NCBI GenBank assembly: GCA_900540905.1
Contig: UQHR01000011.1
Location: forward strand, 1-54,980
Origin: an uncultured Collinsella sp.
Lineage (GTDB): Bacteria > Actinomycetota > Coriobacteriia > Coriobacteriales > Coriobacteriaceae
Length of the DNA stretch: 54,980 bases
Direction: 5' to 3'
The notes beneath the pieces were generated by a model. That model searched no databases. It was given only the letters and a program-made list of their open reading frames with translations, and was not told the DNA's origin. Shown in pieces: positions 17,103 through 26,155 of the stretch. A program made the position numbers and the translations under genes. How positions within the stretch are numbered: position 1 is the stretch's first letter; each line of letters starts with the position of its first letter.

Positions 17103-18188
17103 CTACAATCCAATGCAGCGAGCGATAAAGGCACGCGCTGTATCACGGTCATGTGAGAGGGTCTGGTTTGCATGACCATAGTCAACAGCCGAAGTAACGA
17201 CCTCGTCTCGATACAGACAACCCTCAATTCCATAACGTGCGAGCAGGTCTGTAATCCTGACGTTACTCTGAACGGCAGAGTCCGACGTTTTAACGACAAA
17301 CGACTTATTGAAATTCATGGAGAAGCAGGCGCCGTGGAAGGAGTCCGTGCAAACAAACGACGCCTCACTAACAAGCTTCAAGAAAGCAGCCGGACCGATA
17401 CCCCTCACGTTAATCATGCCGGGGAATTTCTTCGTGTTGTAATGAATGCAGACGACAGGAACGCCGAGCTCGCTGGCGATCTTCCTAGCTCGATCCACGA
17501 GTTTTTGCTCAGAGTTAAGCGTATAAAGCAGAACATAGGATTGAGGTATCGTATCCAAGCCGTCATCTGAGGCTAACGCCGACCAGTCATCGCCCGTAAG
17601 AAGCAGGGTCGGATCAGGCATAAATACAGATTCGAGCCCCATCTCGCTAAGGACCTCCATAGAGCTCGGTTCCCTAACGGAAAGACCAGTGAACTTTGCC
17701 AGCCTGTCGGCCGCGCCTTCATCGCATGCCAAAATGGATTCCGCCGTCGCATCTCCCAGACTGGCAGCATAAGACGCGACCTTTGTAACTTCAGCGATGC
17801 CTTCACCCAAGAAGACTGGGTCATGCCCATTAACCCGAGGATTGAAAACCTGATCGCTGCCAATGAGGACGCAGTCGAGGCTCTTGGCTCTATCAATAAG
17901 AGCTTGCTTATCCAGCTTTCCCGTAGGGCTTAGATTGCGCTTAGCAAATCGACTGAACGAATTAAGCCTCTGGCGCTCAAAACCCCTGCGAAGGAAATAG
18001 CGAACGGCATCCGAAGGATTGAACGAGAAGCACGTACCCAACTCTCGATCATCGAGTTCCTTATTGCTGTAATTGAGTACTTCGCAGTCGCAGCCCAACG
18101 ACATCACGGTCCTGCGCAGAGCACATGCTTGTAGCGAAGCACCATAATTTACGGTATTCGAAAATGTGAGGATGCCTATGCGTTTCAA
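17103..18188 (-). CDS. Polysaccharide pyruvyl transferase family protein
   Basis: 361 residues. The start KRIGILTFSNTVNYGASLQA is the characteristic N-terminal motif of the family. Later landmarks are DCVLIGSDQVFNPRV (about 103-117), VASYAASLG, LSVREPSS and CTDSFHGACFSM (about 282-293), the conserved D-S-F-H-G site. Such enzymes add ketal-linked pyruvate from PEP to a sugar, giving the polymer negative charge. Start ATG 18188. It follows the acyltransferase gene by 30 bases. Confidence 0.88.
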   Translation of the reverse strand: MKRIGILTFSNTVNYGASLQACALRRTVMSLGCDCEVLNYSNKELDDRELGTCFSFNPSDAVRYFLRRGFERQRLNSFSRFAKRNLSPTGKLDKQALIDRAKSLDCVLIGSDQVFNPRVNGHDPVFLGEGIAEVTKVASYAASLGDATAESILACDEGAADRLAKFTGLSVREPSSMEVLSEMGLESVFMPDPTLLLTGDDWSALASDDGLDTIPQSYVLLYTLNSEQKLVDRARKIASELGVPVVCIHYNTKKFPGMINVRGIGPAAFLKLVSEASFVCTDSFHGACFSMNFNKSFVVKTSDSAVQSNVRITDLLARYGIEGCLYRDEVVTSAVDYGHANQTLSHDRDTARAFIARCIGL

Positions 18189-18218
18189 TATCTTACCGCC
18201 TAACTATTCGCAAACTCG

Positions 18219-18749
18219 TTAAACCAAATTGATGATGTAACCTTCAGTAGCGTTATCGGTTTCGATAATCTTGCACGGGTTGCCAATGACTATCGAATGA
18301 TCGGGAATATCCTGGTTAACAAAGGTATTGGAGGCAATAAAGACATCGTTTCCAATGGTCACATTACCTGCAACCGTCGAGTTAATTCCGAGATATACGC
18401 GGTCACCAATCGTAGGGACGCCCTTTCTATGGCCACGGTTTTCTTGGCCGATGGTGCATCCCTTATGGATGTTCACGTTACGGCCGAACTTCGCGCCGGC
18501 GTTTACAGTAATGCCGTAAGGGTGACCAATGTAGAAGCCTTCACCAATTTGAGTTGATGGCGAAATCTCGAGTCCACACTTCCTGGAAAGATGTTTCCTC
18601 GGAAGCGTGAAGAGGAGTTTTCGCAAACCCCCTGCCTGACACATCCTTAGATAGAAAACATAGCGGTAGCCAAAATCACCTAATAACCGGCCGAGCTTTA
18701 CGCCTTGCGTACCGAAATAGTGATAAGTATCTTTAGCGAATACGTCCAC
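18219..18749 (-). CDS. Serine acetyltransferase-like hexapeptide acyltransferase
   Basis: 176 residues from a GTG at 18749, preceded by GAGGAGAGAG; an in-frame start at 18794 would lie 44 bases inside the previous gene. After a helical N terminus the beta helix contains IGEGFYIGHPYGITVNAGAK, NIHKGCTIGQENRG, VYLGINSTVAGNVTIG and a final NPCKII. The pattern matches the CysE-like branch, with the catalytic His of HPYG, that is common in polysaccharide loci, where the acceptor is probably a sugar or amino-sugar. The start lies two bases beyond the stop of the GT32-like gene. Confidence 0.8.
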   Translation of the reverse strand: MDVFAKDTYHYFGTQGVKLGRLLGDFGYRYVFYLRMCQAGGLRKLLFTLPRKHLSRKCGLEISPSTQIGEGFYIGHPYGITVNAGAKFGRNVNIHKGCTIGQENRGHRKGVPTIGDRVYLGINSTVAGNVTIGNDVFIASNTFVNQDIPDHSIVIGNPCKIIETDNATEGYIINLV

Positions 18750-18750
18750 T

Positions 18751-19551
18751 CTAACTTCTCTCTCCTCTAGCAATCTTTTCGCGAACAACGCCAAAGATTC
18801 TCTTAGTTCCTACAACCAAGCCACCGTCACTAAACTCCATGAGAATTCGACCCAAAATCTGCGAAAGCCTTCGCCCAATGAAAGGGGAACACTTACGCAC
18901 AACCTTCCGCTTGATGCGATATTTGGGCTCAACCCAGCTTCCCGAAGAGCGATGGATGCTGTAGGTTTCACGCTTGATGTGATAACCGCCGAAACCGTAA
19001 ACGGGGTTGAACGCTTTGGAGTCCAAGGCAAGCCAGCCACCGAAATGCTGCTCTTTATTCACGCGTTCAAAGCCGATTTTTTGAAGCTCAGCAGTGAATA
19101 CCTCATTCACCGTGATCTTGTCGAGAAAATCAGGATCACAGGAGAACTCCATCGACTCATATCGTTCCACGCATGCGCGAATTACAGGGTCATGAGGCTC
19201 AACAGCAACAATCAAGCCGGTGGTGGCAGTCAACGAGGATTCTTCGATTGCAGTGAAAGGAATGCTTTCCATGAGAGGCGATATGTCTCGTATGAGCTCG
19301 CTGCCGATATCCATATAGATGCCGCCGTACTCATACAAGACCTTAAAGCGAGCGTAGTCCGACACAAATGCCCAGAGGCCCGCCGCATACGCGCCCCTTG
19401 ACCAAGAGCATGATGCGAAGTCGAAGTTATCCTCATTCCACTGCTTGACCTCAAACCCAGGCGCAAACTTCTCCCACGAAGCCAAGGACCTCACAGCAGT
19501 CTCAGAGAGCGGATTGCCTCCGAACCAGCAGTAATGAATAGTCTTATCCAT
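18751..19551 (-). CDS. Glycosyltransferase with DXD motif (GT32/capsular family)
   Basis: 266 residues from ATG 19551 (MDKTIHYCWFGGNPL, the usual start of this family). The sugar-binding DXD region is SDYARFKVLYEYGGIYMDIG (about 72-91). It would transfer a hexose or hexosamine from a nucleotide sugar to the growing lipid-linked unit in the cytoplasm. A longer ORF to 19662 lacks family similarity and a ribosome site. A gap of about 80 bases separates it from the GT4 gene upstream. Confidence 0.87.
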   Translation of the reverse strand: MDKTIHYCWFGGNPLSETAVRSLASWEKFAPGFEVKQWNEDNFDFASCSWSRGAYAAGLWAFVSDYARFKVLYEYGGIYMDIGSELIRDISPLMESIPFTAIEESSLTATTGLIVAVEPHDPVIRACVERYESMEFSCDPDFLDKITVNEVFTAELQKIGFERVNKEQHFGGWLALDSKAFNPVYGFGGYHIKRETYSIHRSSGSWVEPKYRIKRKVVRKCSPFIGRRLSQILGRILMEFSDGGLVVGTKRIFGVVREKIARGERS

Positions 19552-19630
19552 CGTCACGCTCCTAAATGTGCAACTTGGAAATAAGAAACGGAGTCTGACG
19601 GGTCTCCAATATCGCCCAAGAAAGCGAGTC

Positions 19631-20686
19631 TCACCGGCAAATATCTTCGTAAACCATGCCAAGCCGGTTCATAAACGCCGTAAGGGAAAAGGCATCTTTT
19701 ATGCGAGCTCGTCCCTGAATTCCAATCATTTCCTTGTAAGAGATATCGCTCATGAGATTCTCGAGCTTAGTGGCCAACGCATCAACATCATCAACTGGAA
19801 ACATAATTCCGTCTACGCCGTCGGTAATGACTTGTGGAATACCCCCGACAGGAGTCGCAATGGTAGCAAGTCCGTACGACATTGCCTCAAGCACACTCAT
19901 AGGCATGCCCTCATTCTTCGAAGGAAGGCAGAACATGCTACTGTTGCGAAAGGCTTCATCTTTTTTTTCACCTTTAGCCCAGCCTATAAAGCTGCACCTG
20001 TCACCAATTCCAAGTTCATCCGCCAGTTGTTCATATGCTGGCACATCCCCGTCTCCGCCAAAGACAAAACGCGCATCGGGATGAGTCTTAAGAACGCGCT
20101 TAGCAGCGCGCAAAAGTAAATCCGGACTCTTGCGCGCATCAAGACGCCCCATGAACAAAACCGTATTGCACGAATAATCAATAGCGTTAACCTCAGGAAC
20201 GTCAACGGCGTTATGCACCACCACGATACGATCCAAGGAACAGATGTGCCTTTTTAGAAGGAATTCCTTCCACTCCTCCGACAGAACGACCACCTTTGAG
20301 CAACATTCAAAGGAATGCGAGATATCGCGTCTCTCAGCCTCGCTACATTCTTCGTCAAACCAAACACCGAACTCGCTACCATGCAGATGGAGAAGAACGG
20401 GTTTGTTTCGAAAGAAGGCCGCCCTCATGAAGATCTTTTTTCGGCGATAGCTGCCACGAGACGCCATATGCACATGTACGAGATCGCACGCGTTGAGCCT
20501 ACTGAGATATTTCATATAAGCCACAAGGGCAATGGAGAGCTTCTTGAACTTCCCGCCCTCAGCAGTTGTCGAAATGAATTCTATTGAACCTTCGTTACGA
20601 TTCGACCACTTCATAATGTTGTTTTCAACCGTGGAGATGCCACCCATAGCATCAAGACTCGGGCCAATCATCAACACTTTAGGCAT
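19631..20686 (-). CDS. Glycosyltransferase family 4 (GT-B)
   Basis: 351 residues from ATG 20686. N-terminal acceptor domain: KVLMIGPSLDAMGGISTVEN, LVHVHMASRGSYRRK, LHLHGSEF. C-terminal donor domain: VLFMGRLDARKSPDLLLRAA, FVFGGDGD and the EX7E region SKNEGMPMSVLEAMSYGLAT. These identify a GT1/GT4-type retaining transferase acting in the cytoplasm on the lipid-linked precursor. The start overlaps the TupA-like gene stop in ATGCCTAA, so translation is coupled; an in-frame GTG nine bases upstream is possible. Confidence 0.9.
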   Translation of the reverse strand: MPKVLMIGPSLDAMGGISTVENNIMKWSNRNEGSIEFISTTAEGGKFKKLSIALVAYMKYLSRLNACDLVHVHMASRGSYRRKKIFMRAAFFRNKPVLLHLHGSEFGVWFDEECSEAERRDISHSFECCSKVVVLSEEWKEFLLKRHICSLDRIVVVHNAVDVPEVNAIDYSCNTVLFMGRLDARKSPDLLLRAAKRVLKTHPDARFVFGGDGDVPAYEQLADELGIGDRCSFIGWAKGEKKDEAFRNSSMFCLPSKNEGMPMSVLEAMSYGLATIATPVGGIPQVITDGVDGIMFPVDDVDALATKLENLMSDISYKEMIGIQGRARIKDAFSLTAFMNRLGMVYEDICR

Positions 20687-21632
20687 TATCAGCACCTAAA
20701 GATCTTTTAGAAGAAGGGCAAGACCAATCGCAGTACTTTTCTAAATGGGAAACAGTTGGCAAAATAAACAAATCGCCAAGCTCTCGGTCAAGTCTATCGG
20801 GTTGCTCCTCTAGTGCATAGAAGGGATCGTATCCGCCTCCGGTATAGAAAGTCATCTCGCCAAAGTAAGGTTTACCGCTAATGTTGTACCAGTCAACCCG
20901 CACGTGAGGGAAACCATCAGAGAGTTTCTCGGAAAGCTCAAGCATAAGTTCGTAGTTCTCGGGCTTTACAGTAGGCTCATGCTCAGATACCTCATGGTCG
21001 ATATCGCCACGCTGCTCCCATTCAGTAGAAAAGTACTGCATTTCATGATTAGTGAAACGATCGGCGTCCGTCTGAACAAGAGCTGCCTTACCGTCAAAAC
21101 AATAGAATTTGTAATCAGTCGGAGTCGCTCTTCCAGGTTCATCAAGAAATGCTTCCGCCACAATGCGAGGCGTAATACCGAGATAAGCCCACTCCCTGCC
21201 CTGCCAATACCAGTTTCTATGCAAGGCAACATTCAGACGTTTCTTGGCCTCAACAAAATCAAAATTCGACTTATCCGTGCAAACAAATGTGCTCTGCGAG
21301 TCGTGAGTACATTTAAGCACAAACTTCTCCGGCAATTTATCGAGATCGATCTCTTCAGCTGCATTGAAAACACCGAAAAGTGGCACAAGATACTCGGACC
21401 CAATACGTTGTTCGACGAAAGAGCGCACGCCATATTTATCTGCGAGCTGAGTCAAAACTGGATTATGGTAGTTAAGCTTGTACCACTGCAGCTTCTCATT
21501 AAATGTCTTAGGACACTCGAAATCAGGCTCGTAATGAAGTTTGGCTTTGAAGTAGAGACGCATATATGCCTCATCAGGAATGAAGCGCAGGTTGTTTTTA
21601 AGAGAAAGAGTAAACCTCTTTTTTAGCTTCAC
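20679..21632 (-). CDS. TupA-like ATP-grasp protein
   Basis: 317 residues. The family start FIPDEAYMRLYFKAKLHYEP and KTFNEKLQWYKL, then the ATP-grasp core LPEKFVLKCTHDSQSTFVC (lysine-containing nucleotide site), PTDYKFYCFDGKAALVQTD and VRVDWYNISGKPYFGEMTF (metal-binding Asp/Glu). Members resemble TupA of teichuronopeptide synthesis and occur often in capsule loci, where they probably ligate an amino acid or similar group to a sugar acid. A uronic acid (ManNAcA) made by the neighbours would be a plausible acceptor; this is inference. Its ATG lies at the end of wecB (one-base overlap with the stop). Confidence 0.85.
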   Translation of the reverse strand: MKLKKRFTLSLKNNLRFIPDEAYMRLYFKAKLHYEPDFECPKTFNEKLQWYKLNYHNPVLTQLADKYGVRSFVEQRIGSEYLVPLFGVFNAAEEIDLDKLPEKFVLKCTHDSQSTFVCTDKSNFDFVEAKKRLNVALHRNWYWQGREWAYLGITPRIVAEAFLDEPGRATPTDYKFYCFDGKAALVQTDADRFTNHEMQYFSTEWEQRGDIDHEVSEHEPTVKPENYELMLELSEKLSDGFPHVRVDWYNISGKPYFGEMTFYTGGGYDPFYALEEQPDRLDRELGDLFILPTVSHLEKYCDWSCPSSKRSLGADNA

Positions 21633-22729
21633 TATTTACCTCCAATAACGTCCGCAATTCGCTCACTCGCATGTCCGTCACCGTAAGGATTCGACGCATG
21701 ACTCATAGCCTCGTACTCCGCCTCATCGGAGAGCAGACTACTGAACTCGCGGTAGATGACGTCTTCCTCGGTGCCGACCAGCTTCAGCGTGCCGGCGGCC
21801 ACGCCCTCGGGGCGCTCGGTGGTGTCGCGCATGACGAGTACCGGCTTGCCCAGGCTCGGGGCCTCCTCCTGGATGCCGCCGGAGTCGGTGAGGATGAGGT
21901 GGCTCGCGGCCATGAAGTTGTGGAAGTCGAGCACCTCGAGAGGATCGATGATGTGCAGGCGATCGAAGCCATCGAGTTCCTCGTGCGCCGCCTTGCGGAC
22001 GAGCGGGTTCATGTGGATGGGGTAGATCGCCTTGGTGTCGGGGTGCTCCTCCATCACGCGGCGGATGGCGCGGAACATGCGGTGCATGGGCTCGCCCAGG
22101 TTCTCGCGGCGGTGCGCCGTGATGAGGATGAGGCGGGAGCCCTCGGCCCAATCGAGCTCGGGGTGGGAGTAGCCCTCGCGCACGGTGGTGCGCAGGGCGT
22201 CGATGCCGGTGTTGCCGGTGACCCAGATCCCGGACTCGGGCTTGCCCTCCCCGAGCAGATTCTCCTTGCTGGCCTCCGTGGGGGCGAAGTAGTACTCGCT
22301 CACGATGTCGACCGCCTGGCGGTTGAACTCCTCCGGCCAGGGGCTGTAGATGTCGTGCGTGCGCAGGCCGGCCTCCACATGCCCCACGGGGATCTGCAGG
22401 TAGAAACACGCGAGCGCCGCGGCGAAGCTGGTCGTGGTGTCGCCGTGGACCAGGACCACGTCGGGCGTCTCGTCCTCGAGGACGGCCTTGAGCTTGAGCA
22501 GCACGTCGCACGTCACGTCGAACAGCGTCTGGCCCGGCTTCATGATCGCCAAGTCGTGGTCGGGCGTCACGTCGAAGACGCGCAGGACCTGGTCCAGCAT
22601 CTCGCGGTGCTGGCCGGTCACAGTCACGACGGTCTCGAACTCATCCGTACGCGCCTTGAGCTCGTTGACGAGCGGGCACATCTTGATTGCCTCCGGGCGG
22701 GTGCCGAAGACGAGCATTACCTTCTTCAA
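21632..22729 (-). CDS. wecB: UDP-N-acetylglucosamine 2-epimerase (non-hydrolysing)
   Basis: 365 residues. Family landmarks: VFGTRPEAIKMCPLV at the start, VTGQHREMLDQVL, VHGDTTTSFAAALACFY (about 95-111), VGHVEAGLRTHDIYSPWPEE, ITAHRRENLG (His pair) and LTDSGGIQEEAPSLGKP. It converts UDP-GlcNAc to UDP-ManNAc. The body is GC-rich, but the last 130 bases or so before the stop are distinctly AT-richer, like the genes that follow, which suggests a recombination joint in the 3' end. It lies 29 bases downstream of wecC. Confidence 0.93.
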   Translation of the reverse strand: MKKVMLVFGTRPEAIKMCPLVNELKARTDEFETVVTVTGQHREMLDQVLRVFDVTPDHDLAIMKPGQTLFDVTCDVLLKLKAVLEDETPDVVLVHGDTTTSFAAALACFYLQIPVGHVEAGLRTHDIYSPWPEEFNRQAVDIVSEYYFAPTEASKENLLGEGKPESGIWVTGNTGIDALRTTVREGYSHPELDWAEGSRLILITAHRRENLGEPMHRMFRAIRRVMEEHPDTKAIYPIHMNPLVRKAAHEELDGFDRLHIIDPLEVLDFHNFMAASHLILTDSGGIQEEAPSLGKPVLVMRDTTERPEGVAAGTLKLVGTEEDVIYREFSSLLSDEAEYEAMSHASNPYGDGHASERIADVIGGK

Positions 22730-22758
22730 AACGATTTCTCCTGAAGAGTCACATGGTC

Positions 22759-23976
22759 TTACAGCTTGTAGACGTTCTCTCCGTCGCCGCAGACGTTGCG
22801 CGGGTCGATGAGGACGCGCTCGCCGAAGATGCCGGGGTTGTCCGTGACCTGGGAGTGGCCGACCATCACGATCACCATCTCCAGTCCGTCCAGGAACTCA
22901 TCCATAGAGTGGACCTGGCCGGGAACCTCGTCGCGCTCGACCCACGGGTCGTAGACCTTGACGGAGCCGGCGCAGAGGTGCTCGGACATGGACTCGAGCA
23001 TCTGCAGCGTCGGGGACTCGCGGACGTCGTCGACGTTCTCCTTGTAGGTGAGGCCGTAGATGCCGACCTTCGAGGCGTCGGTGATGCCGCGCTCCGCCAT
23101 GACCTCGTGGGCCCGGTGCATGACGTACTCGGGCATGGAGGCGTTCGTCTGCAGGGCGAGGCGGATGAAGTTGGCCGTCTCGGGGTAGTCGCCGACCAGG
23201 AACCACGGGTCGACCGGGATGCAGTGGCCGCCGACGCCCGGGCCGGGGTTGAGGATGTTCACGCGCGGGTGCTTGTTCGCGATGCGGATGACCTCGGCGA
23301 CGTCCATGCCGCCGATACGGCAGATCTTGGCGAGCTCGTTGGAGAAGGCGATGTTCACCGCGCGGAAGGTATTCTCGACGACCTTGGTCATCTCGGCGGT
23401 GCGGATATCGGTGACGGAGATCTCGCCCCGGCAGAAGCTGGCGTAGACCTTAGCAACGGCCTCGCCCACCTCGGGGTCGTCGGCGCCGATGGTGCGGTTG
23501 TTGTGCAGCAGCTCATAGACCATGTTGCCTGGGATGATGCGCTCAGGGGCATGGACGAGCCTGACGTCACCGCGGCCGGCCTCTGTGAGCAGCGGGCGCA
23601 CGAAGCGGTCGATGGTGTTGGGAGACACGGTGGACTCGATGACAAGCACGGCGCCCTCGGGGGCGACTTCGAGGACGGTCTTGCAGGCGGCTACGACGTA
23701 GCACGGGTCGATTTTCTTGTCGAGCTTATCATAGGGTGTGGGAACCGAGACGATGTAGGTGTCGCAGACCTGGTAGTCAGTGGAGAACTTGATGCCGGCC
23801 TTCAGGGCATCGGTGAACAGCTCGTCCAGGCCATCCTCCTTGAAGGTGGTCTTACCAGCGTTGAGAGTGGCGACAAGCTCCTCGTTGTAGTCGGTGCCCA
23901 CGACCTCCACGCCGTGGGAAGCCATCATGAGGGCGGTGGGCAGGCCGATGTAGCCGAGACCGATAACGTTAACCAT
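22759..23976 (-). CDS. wecC: UDP-N-acetyl-D-mannosaminuronate dehydrogenase
   Basis: 405 residues. NAD-binding GLGYIGLPTALMMASHG at the N terminus. VPTPYD, ESTVSPNT, APERIIPGN, then KVVENTFRAVNIAFSNELA and the catalytic-Cys motif GPGVGGHCIPVDPWF mark the UDP-glucose/GDP-mannose dehydrogenase family, in the WecC branch. It oxidises UDP-ManNAc to UDP-ManNAcA with two NAD+. Together with wecB it supplies an acidic sugar for the polymer. Two bases separate its start from the stop of the WecG-like gene. Confidence 0.92.
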   Translation of the reverse strand: MVNVIGLGYIGLPTALMMASHGVEVVGTDYNEELVATLNAGKTTFKEDGLDELFTDALKAGIKFSTDYQVCDTYIVSVPTPYDKLDKKIDPCYVVAACKTVLEVAPEGAVLVIESTVSPNTIDRFVRPLLTEAGRGDVRLVHAPERIIPGNMVYELLHNNRTIGADDPEVGEAVAKVYASFCRGEISVTDIRTAEMTKVVENTFRAVNIAFSNELAKICRIGGMDVAEVIRIANKHPRVNILNPGPGVGGHCIPVDPWFLVGDYPETANFIRLALQTNASMPEYVMHRAHEVMAERGITDASKVGIYGLTYKENVDDVRESPTLQMLESMSEHLCAGSVKVYDPWVERDEVPGQVHSMDEFLDGLEMVIVMVGHSQVTDNPGIFGERVLIDPRNVCGDGENVYKL

Positions 23977-23978
23977 TG

Positions 23979-24737
23979 CTATTCACCTTTCTTAGCGAAC
24001 TTGTATTTATACGTGAGGGCAACGAATTTTAGGTTGCCGATGATGTAGCGTTTCCACAGCCTTCCGGGCTCCTGGATGAAGCGGTAGAACCACTCCAGGC
24101 CGTGCTTCTGCATCCACGTCGGAGCTCGGTCGGTTACGCCGGCAACAACATCGAAGCTGCCGCCGACGCCCATGACGAAGGGGATTCCGATCTGGTCGAT
24201 GTACTTGTGGACCCAGTACTCTTTCTTGGGAGAGGAGAAAGCGACGAACATCATGTCGGCTCCCGAGGCGGCCATATCGGATACGATCTGGGGCTCGTCC
24301 GCCTCGGTGAAGTAGCCGTTGCGATACCCTGCGATCTGGATGCCCGGGTACCTGTCCTCGAAAATCGCTTTGACCTTGGTGACCACCTCTTCCTTCGCCC
24401 CGAAGAGGTAGATGCGGTAGCCCTTCTCGGACGCCAGCCCGACAAGCCTCTGGAACAGGTCGATGCCCGTGACGCGTTCCCCGAGAGGAACCCCCAGCTT
24501 TTTCGCCGCCCAGACGATCGAGGCGCCGTCGGCGTTGATCAGGGGGCATTCGTTGACGATTGACGCGAGCTCGGGATCCGCCTCCATCAGGTTGACCTTG
24601 GAGGCGTTGATTACGACATGCTGGGTCGGTACGCCCCTCGCGATGATCTTCTCGATTTCATCCACCGTCTCGTCAAGCGAGATGGCGTTTACATACGTGT
24701 TCAGAATTGGATAACGATTGCCGGCTGACACTAGCAC
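23979..24737 (-). CDS. WecG/TagA/CpsF family glycosyltransferase (GT26)
   Basis: 252 residues. Conserved family pieces: VVINASKVNLMEADPELASI, LINADGASIVWAAKKLGVPL, RVTGIDLFQRL, YLFGAKEEVV, MFVAFSSPKKEYWVHKY and GVGGSFDVVAGVTDRAPTWMQKHGLEWFYRF. This membrane-associated enzyme adds the second sugar, ManNAc or ManNAcA in characterised members, to the undecaprenyl-linked primer. That fits the adjacent wecB and wecC. The start overlaps the end of the phosphoglycosyl-transferase gene by seven bases. Confidence 0.92.
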   Translation of the reverse strand: MLVSAGNRYPILNTYVNAISLDETVDEIEKIIARGVPTQHVVINASKVNLMEADPELASIVNECPLINADGASIVWAAKKLGVPLGERVTGIDLFQRLVGLASEKGYRIYLFGAKEEVVTKVKAIFEDRYPGIQIAGYRNGYFTEADEPQIVSDMAASGADMMFVAFSSPKKEYWVHKYIDQIGIPFVMGVGGSFDVVAGVTDRAPTWMQKHGLEWFYRFIQEPGRLWKRYIIGNLKFVALTYKYKFAKKGE

Positions 24738-25483
24738 GCCCCGCTTCCCGTAATTACCTCGACGACAGTGAGTAGAACGATCTTGAGATCCGTGATGACG
24801 CCGCGCTTGGCTATGTACTCAAGGTCGCGCTGGACCATTCCGTCGAAACCCGTTGAATTCCGGTCGGTCACCTGCCACCAGCCGGTGATGCCGGGCTTGA
24901 CGGCCAGACGCTGCAGGTCGAATTCTGTGTACTCGGCCACCTCGTTAGGCAGCGGCGGGCGCGGGCCCACGACGGACATCTGCCCCAGGAACACGTTGAC
25001 GAACTGCGGAAACTCGTCGATGGAATGCTTGCGGATGAACCTGCCGATCTTGGTGACGCGGGGGTCCTCCCTCATCTTGAACATGGCGCCGGCGATCTCG
25101 TTCTGCCCCTTGAGCTCGGCGAGGCGCTCGTCGGCGTCCCTGTACATGCTGCGGAACTTCCACATGCGGAAGGTGGACAGGCTGCCGTCGCGGTGGGTCT
25201 GGCCCACGCGAATTTGACTGTAGAACGGGTTGCCCTCGCTCTCCAGGCGGATTGCCGCGGCAAGCACCAGACTCGGCACGGCAATGACGGCCAGCACGCA
25301 GCCACTGAACACGATGTCGAACGCGCGCTTGACGGCACGGTAGGCCAGGCGCGAGTTGTCCCAGTCCATGATGGATTGCACAGCCTTATATCGACCGGTG
25401 CATTCACGCTGGTCCATAGCCTGAGCAATCAGCGCTGCCCCCGCGGGCGCATTGCTCTCTGTCACTTCTTTATTAGCATCCAA
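24731..25483 (-). CDS. Undecaprenyl-phosphate sugar-1-phosphate transferase (initiating enzyme)
   Basis: 250 residues. A short N-terminal region and one hydrophobic segment (IVFSGCVLAVIAVPSLVLAA, about 57-76) precede the catalytic bacterial sugar transferase domain: QIRVGQTHRDGS, FRMWKFRSMYRDAD, KIGRFIRKHSIDEFPQFVNV, MSVVGPRPPLPNEV and LAVKPGITGWWQV. It is a short monotopic form without the N-terminal multi-helix region of WbaP. It starts the lipid-linked repeat unit by moving a sugar phosphate onto undecaprenyl phosphate. The ribosome site before ATG 25483 is weak; a start further in (MDQRECTG) is possible. Confidence 0.9.
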   Translation of the reverse strand: MDANKEVTESNAPAGAALIAQAMDQRECTGRYKAVQSIMDWDNSRLAYRAVKRAFDIVFSGCVLAVIAVPSLVLAAAIRLESEGNPFYSQIRVGQTHRDGSLSTFRMWKFRSMYRDADERLAELKGQNEIAGAMFKMREDPRVTKIGRFIRKHSIDEFPQFVNVFLGQMSVVGPRPPLPNEVAEYTEFDLQRLAVKPGITGWWQVTDRNSTGFDGMVQRDLEYIAKRGVITDLKIVLLTVVEVITGSGAC

Positions 25484-25497
25484 AATAAAACTTACGT

Positions 25498-25517
25498 TCC
25501 TATCCCCAGGAACCCCC
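25498..25517 (-). promoter_or_regulatory. Small hairpin between loaP and the first biosynthetic gene
   Basis: Minus strand GGTTCCTGGGGATAGGAAC forms a short stem just before GTAAGTTTTATTTTGG. Its position right after the antiterminator gene makes it a candidate attenuator or antiterminator-recognition element. Stem is short, so evidence is modest. Confidence 0.35.
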
Positions 25518-25564
25518 CCATCTATGAATCCAAAATCAAGTAATTTGCTAGTGCAACGTCTCCC

Positions 25565-26155
25565 TTACGTTTTGCTGGGAACGTCAAGCGGTAGCAGCTC
25601 CCTAAAAACGGAATCGCCATCGCCCACGTCTACCAGGCACCAGCGTTTATGACGGTCGATCTTTTTAACGCGAGCCTCTTGCCCCACCAAGGGACCCTGT
25701 TCTATGTGCAACACGCCATCTTCTATGCGCGCAACGCTGTTGCGCACCACTCCGTCGTCGTCCAGCACGCTGCGGTACCAATCCTGCGCATCGTCCGGCA
25801 TGGGCATGTACGCCCGCTCCCTACTGCCGGCGATGCGACAGCCAAAGCTCAACTGGGCCAGGGCCCTATCGAGCGCGGCAGCATCGTGCGTAGCGACGAA
25901 GAAATAGACCTTGTACATAGGTTTGGTTTGGAGCGACCATGCGCCGTCCCGCTTAAACCAAAACTCCTTTTGCATCACAAAAGCGTCCTGCATCAGGTTG
26001 TGCGGGATAATGCGGCGGACCTTTTCGCAGGTCTCTCGCTCTTTACCGTTGGGGGTGTGGACCAGATACCAGCGGACACGGCCATGCTGGCTGTTGGTAG
26101 TGGCGCCACTAAAGGCACCGGGCAGCTGCTCTTGGCGCCGTGCCGTCTGTTCCAT
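25565..26155 (-). CDS. loaP: LoaP-type transcription antiterminator (specialised NusG paralogue)
   Basis: 196 residues from ATG 26155, after GAGGGGGCG. The NGN domain has RWYLVHTPNGKERETCEKVRR and MYKVYFFVATHDAAALDRALAQL. The C-terminal KOW-type segment reads IEQGPLVGQEARVKKIDRHKRWCLVDV. Specialised NusG proteins of this kind (LoaP, UpxY, RfaH) ride with RNA polymerase and suppress termination in one long operon. The gene stands first in the 13.5-kb polysaccharide operon, which fits cis-acting control. An in-frame longer start to 26188 has no ribosome site. Confidence 0.88.
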   Translation of the reverse strand: MEQTARRQEQLPGAFSGATTNSQHGRVRWYLVHTPNGKERETCEKVRRIIPHNLMQDAFVMQKEFWFKRDGAWSLQTKPMYKVYFFVATHDAAALDRALAQLSFGCRIAGSRERAYMPMPDDAQDWYRSVLDDDGVVRNSVARIEDGVLHIEQGPLVGQEARVKKIDRHKRWCLVDVGDGDSVFRELLPLDVPSKT

